Source: Acidimicrobiaceae bacterium
Lineage (GTDB): Bacteria; Actinomycetota; Acidimicrobiia; Acidimicrobiales; Poriferisodalaceae
Assembly (NCBI GenBank): GCA_905182565.1
Contig: CAJJCB010000027.1
Location: 124,001-188,000 of the forward strand
Length of the DNA: 64,000 nt
Reading direction: 5' to 3'
Position 1 is the first letter of the stretch, and each line of letters starts with the position of its first letter. The position numbers and the translations under genes are program-made. Below the pieces are notes generated by a model. It made no database searches, was not told the DNA's origin, and saw nothing but the letters and a program-made list of their open reading frames with translations. Shown piece by piece: positions 56,788-64,000 of this stretch.

Positions 56788-57921
56788 CTAGTGTCTGCGA
56801 ACTACCGGGGGATGGATTAACCAGCTAGCGATAAGTAGTCCAAGCATTATGAGAGCTGAAGAAAACCAGGCAAGACCTGCCCCCAGATGTACATAAATTG
56901 GGGCCGCGCTAAGGGCACCGACTAATGAAAAAACTGAGCCGACAGCTTCACCTAAACCTTGGGCTGCAGCTGCATCATCTGTTCCTGCTGCGTCAGAGAC
57001 AGCTGCTTGTGATCCAGGCGATTGTGCTGCTTCAAAAATACCGTGAGGCATAGCAGCGATCATGAGTAGAGGAATACTGCCGATATAGCCATACGAAGCC
57101 ATTAAAGGTACGGTTGCGAAAGCAGATAGTAGCGATGTTATTCTCGGACCAAAACGATCAGATAAGGCACCAGCCCATTTTGAGATAATGAGCATTGGTA
57201 GAGCGAAGCCGGTTAAAGACAAGGTTATTAGCATTGTCCCGGCACCCAAGTTGCTGAGATGAGGTGCCCATAAAGGCTCAAAAACTCCAATTGAGTACCG
57301 AAATGATGCGACAACAAGAAGAGCAGCGATCATTTCTCTCTTGTATATCAGTTTAATTAATACACGCTTTTTCTTAGTATCAGAATTATCTGAAGAAGGA
57401 ATGACTAGTCCTTTGATGGCAAGAGCACTTAAGGCGGTTGCAATGCCCAGCACAAAAAAAGGTGCTCGTACATCGAATAAAACTGTCAAAGCTCCAGAGA
57501 TTGGAGGGCCAAAAACAAACCCGCAAAGATAGAAACCATAAAATGCTCCTAAGCGAGCTCCTTGCTGCTCACCCGAAGCGATAATAATAAATCTTCGTGA
57601 AGGAGGAATAATCATTCCGACTCCAGCTCCTAAAAGTGTTCTTGCAGCAATAAATTGCCATAGCTCGTCTGCGAACCCAAACCAAAGCAGTCCAAATGCA
57701 GAGGCCAAGACACCTATTCGTAATAGAAGTGTCGCGTATCCTCGATCTGCGTAGCGCGCAAGCCAAAGTTGAGTTATAAGAGCACCAACAAAGGCAGATC
57801 CTGCTATCCAACCCAGATTACCTTGAGCAATTCCATAAGTAGTTTCGATCTCAGCTAGCAGAGCAAATATCGAAGACACACCGGCCATAGTCACGGCTGC
57901 GATTATGTAGAGACCCTTCAT
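56788..57921 (-). CDS. Major facilitator superfamily transporter
   Basis: 377 aa with about 12 hydrophobic segments: SIFALLAEIETTYGIAQGNLGWIAGSAFVGALITQL at the start, WLARYADRGYATLL (motif A-like loop), GAGVGMIIPPSRRFIII, and GRISGALTVL-type middle (FGPPISGALTVLFDVR). Substrate unknown; the layout suggests a drug or small-molecule efflux or uptake carrier. Confidence 0.85.
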   Translation of the reverse strand: MKGLYIIAAVTMAGVSSIFALLAEIETTYGIAQGNLGWIAGSAFVGALITQLWLARYADRGYATLLLRIGVLASAFGLLWFGFADELWQFIAARTLLGAGVGMIIPPSRRFIIIASGEQQGARLGAFYGFYLCGFVFGPPISGALTVLFDVRAPFFVLGIATALSALAIKGLVIPSSDNSDTKKKRVLIKLIYKREMIAALLVVASFRYSIGVFEPLWAPHLSNLGAGTMLITLSLTGFALPMLIISKWAGALSDRFGPRITSLLSAFATVPLMASYGYIGSIPLLMIAAMPHGIFEAAQSPGSQAAVSDAAGTDDAAAAQGLGEAVGSVFSLVGALSAAPIYVHLGAGLAWFSSALIMLGLLIASWLIHPPVVRRH

Positions 57922-58025
57922 TTGTAATGAATATTACAGCGAAGGCGGATCTTTATGTTTGAGAAAACTCAGACAATTAGCTGATCTGAAATAATAAAAC
58001 GTTATAGGTGAGCTAAGCATTGAGG

Positions 58026-58610
58026 ATGGAGCAGTTGCAACTTTTAAAAATGACTCAAAGTAGTGCACAAGCGATCATTGATCAAGTTAAGTATCAACAA
58101 CTTTCTTGGGCATGTCCCTGTCGCGGATGGGATGTTGAAATGCTTTTGAACAAAATGATTACGTCCGCTCTTTTATTCAGCAGTCTGTGTCGAGGTGAGA
58201 CACCCGAACCTGATGTAAATTTGCTGTTTCCTGAAAATGTTGGTGGTGCCGATGCTTCGATAACTTTTGAAGCAGCATCTATTGATTGCTTTGCTGCGTT
58301 TGAGGACTCCGGGTTAGAAGGAGAGATGATGGGACCGCTTGGGGCAATGATGCCTAAATCAGCTGGGCTAATGGTTCGATCACTCGACGCGACAATTAAT
58401 ACTTGGGACTTGGCTCAAGCTATTGACGTTGATACAGAAGTAGCTGCGGAACAAGCTTTAGAATTAATCAGTTTTGCAGAAGGATTTTTACCTAAGGTAC
58501 GTACACAAATTGATCATGTGCGTTTCGCCCCAGCGCGAAATCCGACAAATACAACGGACCCGTTAGAAAAACTAGTTTTACTTTCTGGGCGTAATTTGAA
58601 TTGGTTTTAG
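58026..58610 (+). CDS. TIGR03086-type metal-binding / mycothiol-dependent isomerase N-domain protein
   Basis: 194 aa from the ATG at 58026 (TTG two codons upstream also possible). DinB-like four-helix bundle pattern: SWACPCRGWDVEMLLNKMITS (His replaced in the usual metal site, which reads RGWDV-x5-NK), a middle GPLGAMMPKSAGLMVRSL and TWDLAQAIDVDTEV. Members are mycothiol-dependent maleylpyruvate isomerase-like or metal-binding proteins of unknown role. Actinobacterial family. Confidence 0.65.
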   Translation: MEQLQLLKMTQSSAQAIIDQVKYQQLSWACPCRGWDVEMLLNKMITSALLFSSLCRGETPEPDVNLLFPENVGGADASITFEAASIDCFAAFEDSGLEGEMMGPLGAMMPKSAGLMVRSLDATINTWDLAQAIDVDTEVAAEQALELISFAEGFLPKVRTQIDHVRFAPARNPTNTTDPLEKLVLLSGRNLNWF

Positions 58611-58649
58611 CTAGCCATAACGAAGATATTCAATCTTTTGAATGTTTAA

Positions 58650-59618
58650 TTAATTTTGAGCAAACCACTTATGAAGAAGTTCAAATCCTTCATCCAAAGA
58701 AATTTTTGGTTGCCAGTGAAGAGCAGAAGTAGTATCTGATTGGTCGAACCAGTGCGCGGTAGAGAGTTGTTTCGCCATAAAAGATGTAATTGGGGGTTCA
58801 CTTTTTTTGTGGGAAAGAAGCCAAACTTTTTCGATAAGGTGACCTGCTAAAGTAGCGATCTTTGGTGAAATAGACCGCTGATTCCACTGAATATTTGCCG
58901 CTGCAGTTATTTGTGAAAAAAGTTCGAAGATAGTTCTTGGTTCTCCATTAGAAACGACGAGTGCTTTACCAGCAAGAAATTCGCAGCGATCTAATGCAGC
59001 GATTGTCGCTGACGCCGCATTGTCGACCCACGTCGTGTCTACAAGTGCTAGCCCTGACCCAACTGTAAATAAGCGATTGTGTAAAGCACGGTCTACGACG
59101 CGACCGATTAATTGTGGATCTCCGGGACCGATCACTAGATGAGGGCGCAGTGCGACAACTGGGAGACTCATACTAGATTGCTGTAATAGCCAAGACTCAG
59201 CTATAGCTTTGCTTCTAGGGTAGTGGCCAATAACTTTGTCAGGCATAGCGGGTAATGCAGATTCACCGCTGATTGAATTGCCAAAATGGGCGACTGATGG
59301 AGTTGAAATATAGATAAATCTGGAAGCTCCTGCAGTAGCTGCTGCCGCATGAAGAGCTTTTGTTCCTTCGACGTTCACGGAATAAAAATCTTTCCATGAT
59401 CCTAAAGGAGCAACTTTTGCTGCCAAGTGAATAACTGCTTGCTGATCAGCCATAGCCTTACTAATCGCATCCGGATCATTAATCGATCCTCTTGTTGAGA
59501 TTCCTGGGCCATCGAAAGAAGAACGTTGAAAAGTTGTGACGATATCGCCGCGTTCGGCAAGTTGGCCAACTATGTGTTGACCTAAAAAACTTGTTGCTCC
59601 TGTGACGAGAACCTTCAT
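58650..59618 (-). CDS. oleD: OleD-like NAD(P)-dependent 2-alkyl-3-oxoalkanoate reductase
   Basis: Reduces the beta-keto acid made by OleA to a beta-hydroxy acid in olefin synthesis. 322 aa short-chain dehydrogenase/epimerase: VTGATSFLGQHIVGQLAE (residues 5-22), AVIHLAAKV, and the catalytic HYPRSKAIAE (Tyr-x3-Lys). The ATG overlaps the oleBC stop (ATGA). Third gene of oleA-oleBC-oleD. Other epimerase families share this fold; operon context sets the call. Confidence 0.85.
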   Translation of the reverse strand: MKVLVTGATSFLGQHIVGQLAERGDIVTTFQRSSFDGPGISTRGSINDPDAISKAMADQQAVIHLAAKVAPLGSWKDFYSVNVEGTKALHAAAATAGASRFIYISTPSVAHFGNSISGESALPAMPDKVIGHYPRSKAIAESWLLQQSSMSLPVVALRPHLVIGPGDPQLIGRVVDRALHNRLFTVGSGLALVDTTWVDNAASATIAALDRCEFLAGKALVVSNGEPRTIFELFSQITAAANIQWNQRSISPKIATLAGHLIEKVWLLSHKKSEPPITSFMAKQLSTAHWFDQSDTTSALHWQPKISLDEGFELLHKWFAQN

Positions 59619-62170
59619 TTTGTTCTTACTTTTTCACCAGACAGCGCTTTATCAGCCCATAGTTTTACTAATACTCGATCAATTTTAGAGTTGTGCCGAC
59701 GGTCAACAGGAAGCCGCTTTACAGTGAGCACAGCTGCAATATTAGAACTTGTTATTGAGCGAATTTTGGTAACAAGGGACATAGGAGCAGCTTGAATTAT
59801 TGTTGAGCTATTTAGTACTTCGATAACAGCCACAATCTGCTGAAGTCCAGCGGGCCCTACTCCTACTGCCGCTGCTCGCTGAATTTCAGGTATTTCTTCG
59901 ATTTCAAATTCGACTGAGACTGGCATCATTAGACCTTTAGGAGTGCTAATAACATGAATGAGTCTGCCGCCAATCCACAGATCTCCATTTTGATCTAATG
60001 ATCCAACGTCTCCGGAAGCGTGCCAGTTATCAGATGAACGACTCAACGCGTCTGTATGCCATAACTGGTTATAACCATCGAATGTGTGACTGCTACGAAT
60101 TTTCACTTCGCCGACAATGTTGATTTCAGAGGTTGGTTTTTCGACTGAAATTCCCTTTTGGTCAAGTGGTGATATAGCTATCTCTACTCCGGGCGCCGGC
60201 TTGCCTACATTCACCCCTTTTGTAGACGCTTGCATTTCAGATACGCCGATGTTGGTGGCAGGTAAGACTTCGGTCATGCCGTATGGGCTATACCCCTTCG
60301 CATTTGGAGTTAATGAAAGGAAATCTTTCATTAACTGGGGGCGCACCGGCGCACCGGCACATAGCACCAAACGAACTTTGCTCAAAGTTTCTAATTCATT
60401 CTCGCAAAGTTCATTTGACGTAGATATCACATTCGCTATAGCTGCTGGAGATGCAAAGACTAGAGAAGCATTAATTGCTTGAGCAGCTTTGATTAAGTTT
60501 GCAGCAGTTAAGGTTCCGGGAGCGGACACATCCATATCTGGCACAATTGAGGGGATCCCCATTGCAGGGCCATAGAGAGCAAATGGAGCGAAAGCCGCTA
60601 CTAAACAGTCTGCGGGAGTTATTTCGTAGAGTTCCATTAGAGCATCACGTTGTGACTCAAGCTGGCGATGTGTGTATCGCACTCCTTTAGAAGGACCCGT
60701 CGCACCCGAAGTGAAAACAATTGCTGCTTGGTCATCGCGCTTTGGTAATCCAGGTAATTCGATTGGTGTTAGCGCGAGAAATGAGGGCAAACTTGATTTA
60801 CATACTAAAAGTATTTGTTCAATTTTTGAAAGCTTTTTAACACTTATTCTCGTGCCGGGCCATCTCAGTAACCTTGCTGCGAAGATAGCGCGTCTCTCAC
60901 CAACTAAATAGTCTGGCTTAGCGCTTCGGATAGCTTTACTCATTCCGCTTCTACCCAGTCCTGCATCGATTAGAACGGGGATAGCGCCTATCTTCCAACA
61001 CGCGTATAGTAAAGCTGAAAGATTAATTCCAGGGTAAATCATCAATGCAACTTTTGATCCTGGAATAACTTTTAGAGATAGAAGTCCAGAACAAGTTTGT
61101 TCTATGAGCTTATTGAGCTCACCAAAAGTGATCGACGCTTGTGTTTTTGTTGCTTCAACTATCGCCAGCTCTATTGACAAGCTAGGGTCAATTATTTTGG
61201 TGGTTAAAGAAGATACTTCATCAGTGCTGAGTTTTGTCTGCTCTGGTATTCCTAATTGTTTGAGCCATGTGAAAACTATTTTAGAAAAATCTATTTCTTC
61301 TGAAACAAAATGGCCTGCGTCTGCGAAACGATGGACATTTGCATGAGGAATACGCTTCTCTAGATCATTTAGGTATCGGTCAGAAAAAACCTTGTCTCGC
61401 GCACCCCAAATGAGTAATGCGGGCGTGTCTTTAAAAGTTCCTAATCTGTCACAAATTAATTCAAGGGTTTCAAAACTTTTGTGTTTATCATGAAGTGGAA
61501 TATCTTGGACGAACCGTTTAATGCCTTTGCGACGTTTACTAGATTTGTAAGGAGCAAAAAAAGCTTGTTTGATTGACGAGCTCGATTTTTGTTGTGTTAT
61601 GTGCAAAGCCCCACGTATAAATATTTTGGTTATTTGAGTACAAAATTGTAGTACCCCGGGAAGACGAACAAACTTTATTAGAATTGGGGCCAAAACTCTT
61701 TCTGGTTGATGCACCGCAGTATTTAATAAAATTATTCCCTCAATAGAACGGTGATTAAGTTGAGCCCATCCTAAAGAGATAGGGCCTCCCCAGTCATGTG
61801 CGATTGTTATTATGGGCCCGCTGATATCGAGTTGTTGGGTAAAATTATGTAGATCCTGAATTCTCATTTCAAGTGTTCGCTTAGATTTTGTGCGATCAGA
61901 AAATCCCATATCTAGCTGATCGACAGCAATGATTCTTACGTCCGTTGGACAATGAGTAAATAAGTCTCGCCAAAGGTAAGACCAGGATGGATTTCCATGC
62001 ACACAAAGAATCGTGAGTTTTGATTCATTGGGATTATTATCAAGAAAATGCCAAGTACGTAAAACTCCATCAGCATCAGGCGATTCGAGTAGTCGTGACC
62101 ATTCAGATTTAAGACCTGGCAGACCTGCAGGGGGTCGATTCGCGGTATTGCTTTTAGAGTTATCTACCAC
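59615..62170 (-). CDS. oleBC: OleBC fusion: beta-lactone decarboxylase plus beta-lactone synthetase
   Basis: 851 aa fusion of two olefin enzymes. The first 300 residues or so are an alpha/beta hydrolase like OleB: HGNPSWSYLWRDLF (oxyanion), catalytic Asp126 in AHDWGGPISL, an acid in WGARDKVF, and His in ADAGHFVSEE. The rest is an AMP-forming ligase like OleC: P-loop FTSGATGPSKG (about residues 485-495), GYSPYGMTEVLP, DNWHASGDVGSLDQNGDLWIGGR. OleC makes a beta-lactone from the beta-hydroxy acid and OleB removes CO2 to yield the olefin. Fusion is known in actinobacteria such as Micrococcus. The start is GTG overlapping oleA by seven bases. Confidence 0.92.
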   Translation of the reverse strand: MVDNSKSNTANRPPAGLPGLKSEWSRLLESPDADGVLRTWHFLDNNPNESKLTILCVHGNPSWSYLWRDLFTHCPTDVRIIAVDQLDMGFSDRTKSKRTLEMRIQDLHNFTQQLDISGPIITIAHDWGGPISLGWAQLNHRSIEGIILLNTAVHQPERVLAPILIKFVRLPGVLQFCTQITKIFIRGALHITQQKSSSSIKQAFFAPYKSSKRRKGIKRFVQDIPLHDKHKSFETLELICDRLGTFKDTPALLIWGARDKVFSDRYLNDLEKRIPHANVHRFADAGHFVSEEIDFSKIVFTWLKQLGIPEQTKLSTDEVSSLTTKIIDPSLSIELAIVEATKTQASITFGELNKLIEQTCSGLLSLKVIPGSKVALMIYPGINLSALLYACWKIGAIPVLIDAGLGRSGMSKAIRSAKPDYLVGERRAIFAARLLRWPGTRISVKKLSKIEQILLVCKSSLPSFLALTPIELPGLPKRDDQAAIVFTSGATGPSKGVRYTHRQLESQRDALMELYEITPADCLVAAFAPFALYGPAMGIPSIVPDMDVSAPGTLTAANLIKAAQAINASLVFASPAAIANVISTSNELCENELETLSKVRLVLCAGAPVRPQLMKDFLSLTPNAKGYSPYGMTEVLPATNIGVSEMQASTKGVNVGKPAPGVEIAISPLDQKGISVEKPTSEINIVGEVKIRSSHTFDGYNQLWHTDALSRSSDNWHASGDVGSLDQNGDLWIGGRLIHVISTPKGLMMPVSVEFEIEEIPEIQRAAAVGVGPAGLQQIVAVIEVLNSSTIIQAAPMSLVTKIRSITSSNIAAVLTVKRLPVDRRHNSKIDRVLVKLWADKALSGEKVRTK

Positions 62171-63186
62171 TGCAGTTCAAGTAGGGCCGTGTTTAATCCA
62201 GATCCAATTCCCAGACAAAGCAAAGTATCTCCAGTATTCAGATTCGCTTGCTCATTTGCCAAAGTAATTGGTATTGCAGCCGGTCCTATATTTCCATAAT
62301 AGGGAAAGGTCATAGGAACTTTATCGGATGGAAGACCTAGGACATCAATCATAGATTTAGTATGCACAAGTGATACTTGATGGAGAATGTACAAGTCTTT
62401 CTCTAACCATTCTCTCTTGGGGCCGCCGGCTTCCCATGCTTGTTTCGCAACTTCTGTACCTGCTTTTAGCAATGCACTTGTATCGGTTCGCATAGATTGA
62501 AGAGACCCAACACACAAGTCGTGATGTTCAGTTGCTGCGTGGAAAAATCCACCCAGAATAGGGTGACTACCAGGATTCTCGGATTGTCGACCTATCACCA
62601 TCGCTGCTGATCCTGAACCCAGGGTTAACGAAGCAAAATTTAAGAAAAGGTCATCGAACGTTGCCCCTTTTTTTAATAAACCTTGAATCGTATTTTCGCT
62701 GATTTCTCGTGTTCCCTCACCATCAACAATTAGGGCATAGTCTATTTGTTTTGATTCGAGCATTGCCCCAGCCATATGCATGCCATTAACAAAGCCCAGG
62801 CAAGCGTTACTAAGATCAAAATTTATGCAAGTACTTGGCATACCTAATTTGTGGTGCACTGTTACGGCGCTCGATGGTTCTAAACGTTCTCTGCAGACAC
62901 TTGTATCGATAATTAAACCAATTTTTTCACGGTTTATTCCTGAGCTGATAATAGCTTTTTCCCCTGCCAACACCGCTGCATCCATAAATGAAATATCTGC
63001 CGGCCATTGACGTCGTTCTTCAATACCTACGAGCGAAGAAAGCAATCCCGGAGGAGTACCAATTCGTTCATAGAAAGGAGCGAGACGTTCATCAATTTGA
63101 GCAGAAGTGACCACAATCGGCGGCTCACATGCTTCTACGGCAATAATGGCGACATCGTTAAAGTGGAATTTGGCGTTCCCTGGCAT
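62164..63186 (-). CDS. oleA: OleA-like acyl-CoA condensing enzyme (thiolase/KAS III family)
   Basis: Joins two fatty acyl-CoAs head-to-head to a beta-keto acid, the first olefin step. 340 aa: catalytic Cys129 in DLSNACLGFVNGMHMAGAM, the conserved HQVSLVHTKSMI His region and FPYYGNIGPAAIPITLANEQ with an Asn, then LCLGIGSGLNTALLEL. The start has a full N-terminal GNAKFHFNDVAIIAVEACEPP. First gene of the three-gene operon; the fusion partner and reductase follow with overlaps. Confidence 0.92.
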   Translation of the reverse strand: MPGNAKFHFNDVAIIAVEACEPPIVVTSAQIDERLAPFYERIGTPPGLLSSLVGIEERRQWPADISFMDAAVLAGEKAIISSGINREKIGLIIDTSVCRERLEPSSAVTVHHKLGMPSTCINFDLSNACLGFVNGMHMAGAMLESKQIDYALIVDGEGTREISENTIQGLLKKGATFDDLFLNFASLTLGSGSAAMVIGRQSENPGSHPILGGFFHAATEHHDLCVGSLQSMRTDTSALLKAGTEVAKQAWEAGGPKREWLEKDLYILHQVSLVHTKSMIDVLGLPSDKVPMTFPYYGNIGPAAIPITLANEQANLNTGDTLLCLGIGSGLNTALLELQW

Positions 63187-63440
63187 TCAGGTTTCCTCAA
63201 TCTCCACAGTGATCATTAGTCTGACCTATTTTATGAGCTTCGACGGCTAATACCTCAAAGTGCCTCGATATGAATAATTATCTGATTGTCTAATTGGTTT
63301 TGTGTGACCTATAGAACAATATCATTGGGAACAAGGGTGAATAACTGAGTTTTTAATCTGGGAATCTCGGTTTAGGTACTTCTAGGCTTGTAACTATTGG
63401 TTTATCAAAGCCAGTATTTGAAGTTTGGATAGAAAATATA

Positions 63441-63947
63441 ATGCCGTTTCAATCAAGGTTGCCGACGCCGGAAGTACCTCAAGATGGGCAAGAGTCCGTA
63501 TGGGAGTATCCCCGTCCGCCAATAGTTCGAGCGTCAAACGTTTCCGTCAAAGTTCAGCTAGCGGGGTTTGTTATTGCTGAGTCAAATAAGTCCGTTCGAG
63601 TTCTGGAGACATCTCACCCGCCGACCTACTATTTGCCACCTGCTGACGTGAATCAGAGCTATTTCACAAAGATGGACAGGTCCAGTTTTTGTGAATGGAA
63701 GGGGAATGCGACGTACTGGGATATAAGTGTAAAAGAAAGTGAAGTTCGGGCAGGTTCTTGGTCATATGACCAACCATCAAGTGCTTTTAAACAGTTAGCA
63801 GGCTATTTTTCTTTTTATCCAGCAAGCTTCGAATGTTTTGTTGATAACAAATTAGTAATTCCTCAACCTGGTCAATTCTATGGAGGTTGGGTAACCGAGG
63901 ATGTTGTTGGACCTTTCAAAGGAGTTACTGGCTCTCAATGGTGGTAG
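63441..63947 (+). CDS. DUF427 protein
   Basis: 168 aa single DUF427 domain, a small protein family of unknown function: VWEYPRPPIVRASNVSVKVQLAGFVIAESNKSVRVLETSHPPTYYLPPADV in pieces, and SFCEWKGNATYWDI, WSYDQPSSAF and FYGGWVTEDVVGPFKG. Complete within the window; followed by no visible gene in the last 50 bases. 250 bases divergent from oleA. Confidence 0.85.
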   Translation: MPFQSRLPTPEVPQDGQESVWEYPRPPIVRASNVSVKVQLAGFVIAESNKSVRVLETSHPPTYYLPPADVNQSYFTKMDRSSFCEWKGNATYWDISVKESEVRAGSWSYDQPSSAFKQLAGYFSFYPASFECFVDNKLVIPQPGQFYGGWVTEDVVGPFKGVTGSQWW

Positions 63948-64000
63948 ATGGCTTGGCCTGAGTCCAATGATTTAGGTTAACAACGTGATTAAAATCTTAA

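Overview
The window is a contiguous piece of a low-GC actinobacterial chromosome centred on the replication origin. I place it in the Actinomycetota from four observations. The gene order (CCA-adding enzyme, DUF6049, murJ, pseudokinase, trxB, trxA, cwlM-like, parB, parA, rsmG, jag, yidC, yidD, rnpA, rpmH, dnaA, dnaN, recF, dciA, gyrB, gyrA, DUF3566, tRNA-Ile) closely matches Mycobacterium around dnaA. The chaperone operon is dnaK-grpE-dnaJ-hspR. The genes include carD, an EtfD-like Fe-S reductase and two F420-type luciferase-like oxidoreductases. Several starts are GTG or TTG. The AT-rich composition and the accessory genes suggest a free-living, perhaps marine, Acidimicrobiia-like organism, but the sequence alone does not settle the lineage.

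Layout. 1-3.2 kb: minus-strand purine genes purA-purD-purE-purB. 3.3-7.2 kb: dnaK-grpE-dnaJ-hspR operon, with an HspR half-site inside the dnaK promoter. 7.3-11.4 kb: gpmA, glnB, an EtfD-like reductase and dcd. 11.5-18.7 kb: tRNA-Gly, dnaB, an amidohydrolase, the rpsF-ssb-rpsR-rplI operon, and a degenerate penicillin-binding protein beside DUF5318 (the ponA1 neighbourhood of mycobacteria). 18.7-29.5 kb: CCA enzyme, carD, then a plus-strand cell-envelope and thiol-redox run (DUF6049, murJ, degV, pseudokinase, small membrane protein, trxB, trxA, cwlM-like). 29.5-35 kb: minus-strand parB-parA, two parS-like sites, rsmG, a KH/R3H Jag protein, a separate Jag_N protein, yidC, yidD, rnpA, rpmH. 35-45 kb: dnaA, a cluster of DnaA boxes (oriC), dnaN, recF, dciA, gyrB, gyrA, DUF3566, tRNA-Ile. 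45-51.7 kb: an accessory block between tRNA-Ile and tRNA-Ala (dehydrogenase-like, lgt, glycosyltransferase, two LLM oxidoreductases, arfB, threonine dehydratase-like). 51.9-58.6 kb: YHYH lipoprotein, TauD-type oxygenase, CoA transferase, pentapeptide protein, MFS exporter, mycothiol-enzyme-like protein. 58.6-63.2 kb: a complete olefin/beta-lactone operon, oleA-oleBC-oleD. 63.4-63.9 kb: a DUF427 protein.

How it works together. Genes close to the origin mostly point away from it. Replication, segregation, gyrase, membrane-insertase and cell-wall-control genes are packed together. Three cell-wall proteins appear catalytically dead: the PonA-like protein, the kinase-like partner of MurJ and the CwlM-like amidase. 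This suggests wall synthesis here relies on scaffold or regulatory versions of these enzymes. Perfect-consensus DnaA boxes lie not only at oriC but also as an inverted pair upstream of dnaB and as two boxes at the parB 3' end. The ole operon should allow head-to-head condensation of fatty acyl chains to long-chain olefins. No CRISPR array, insertion sequence or prophage was seen.
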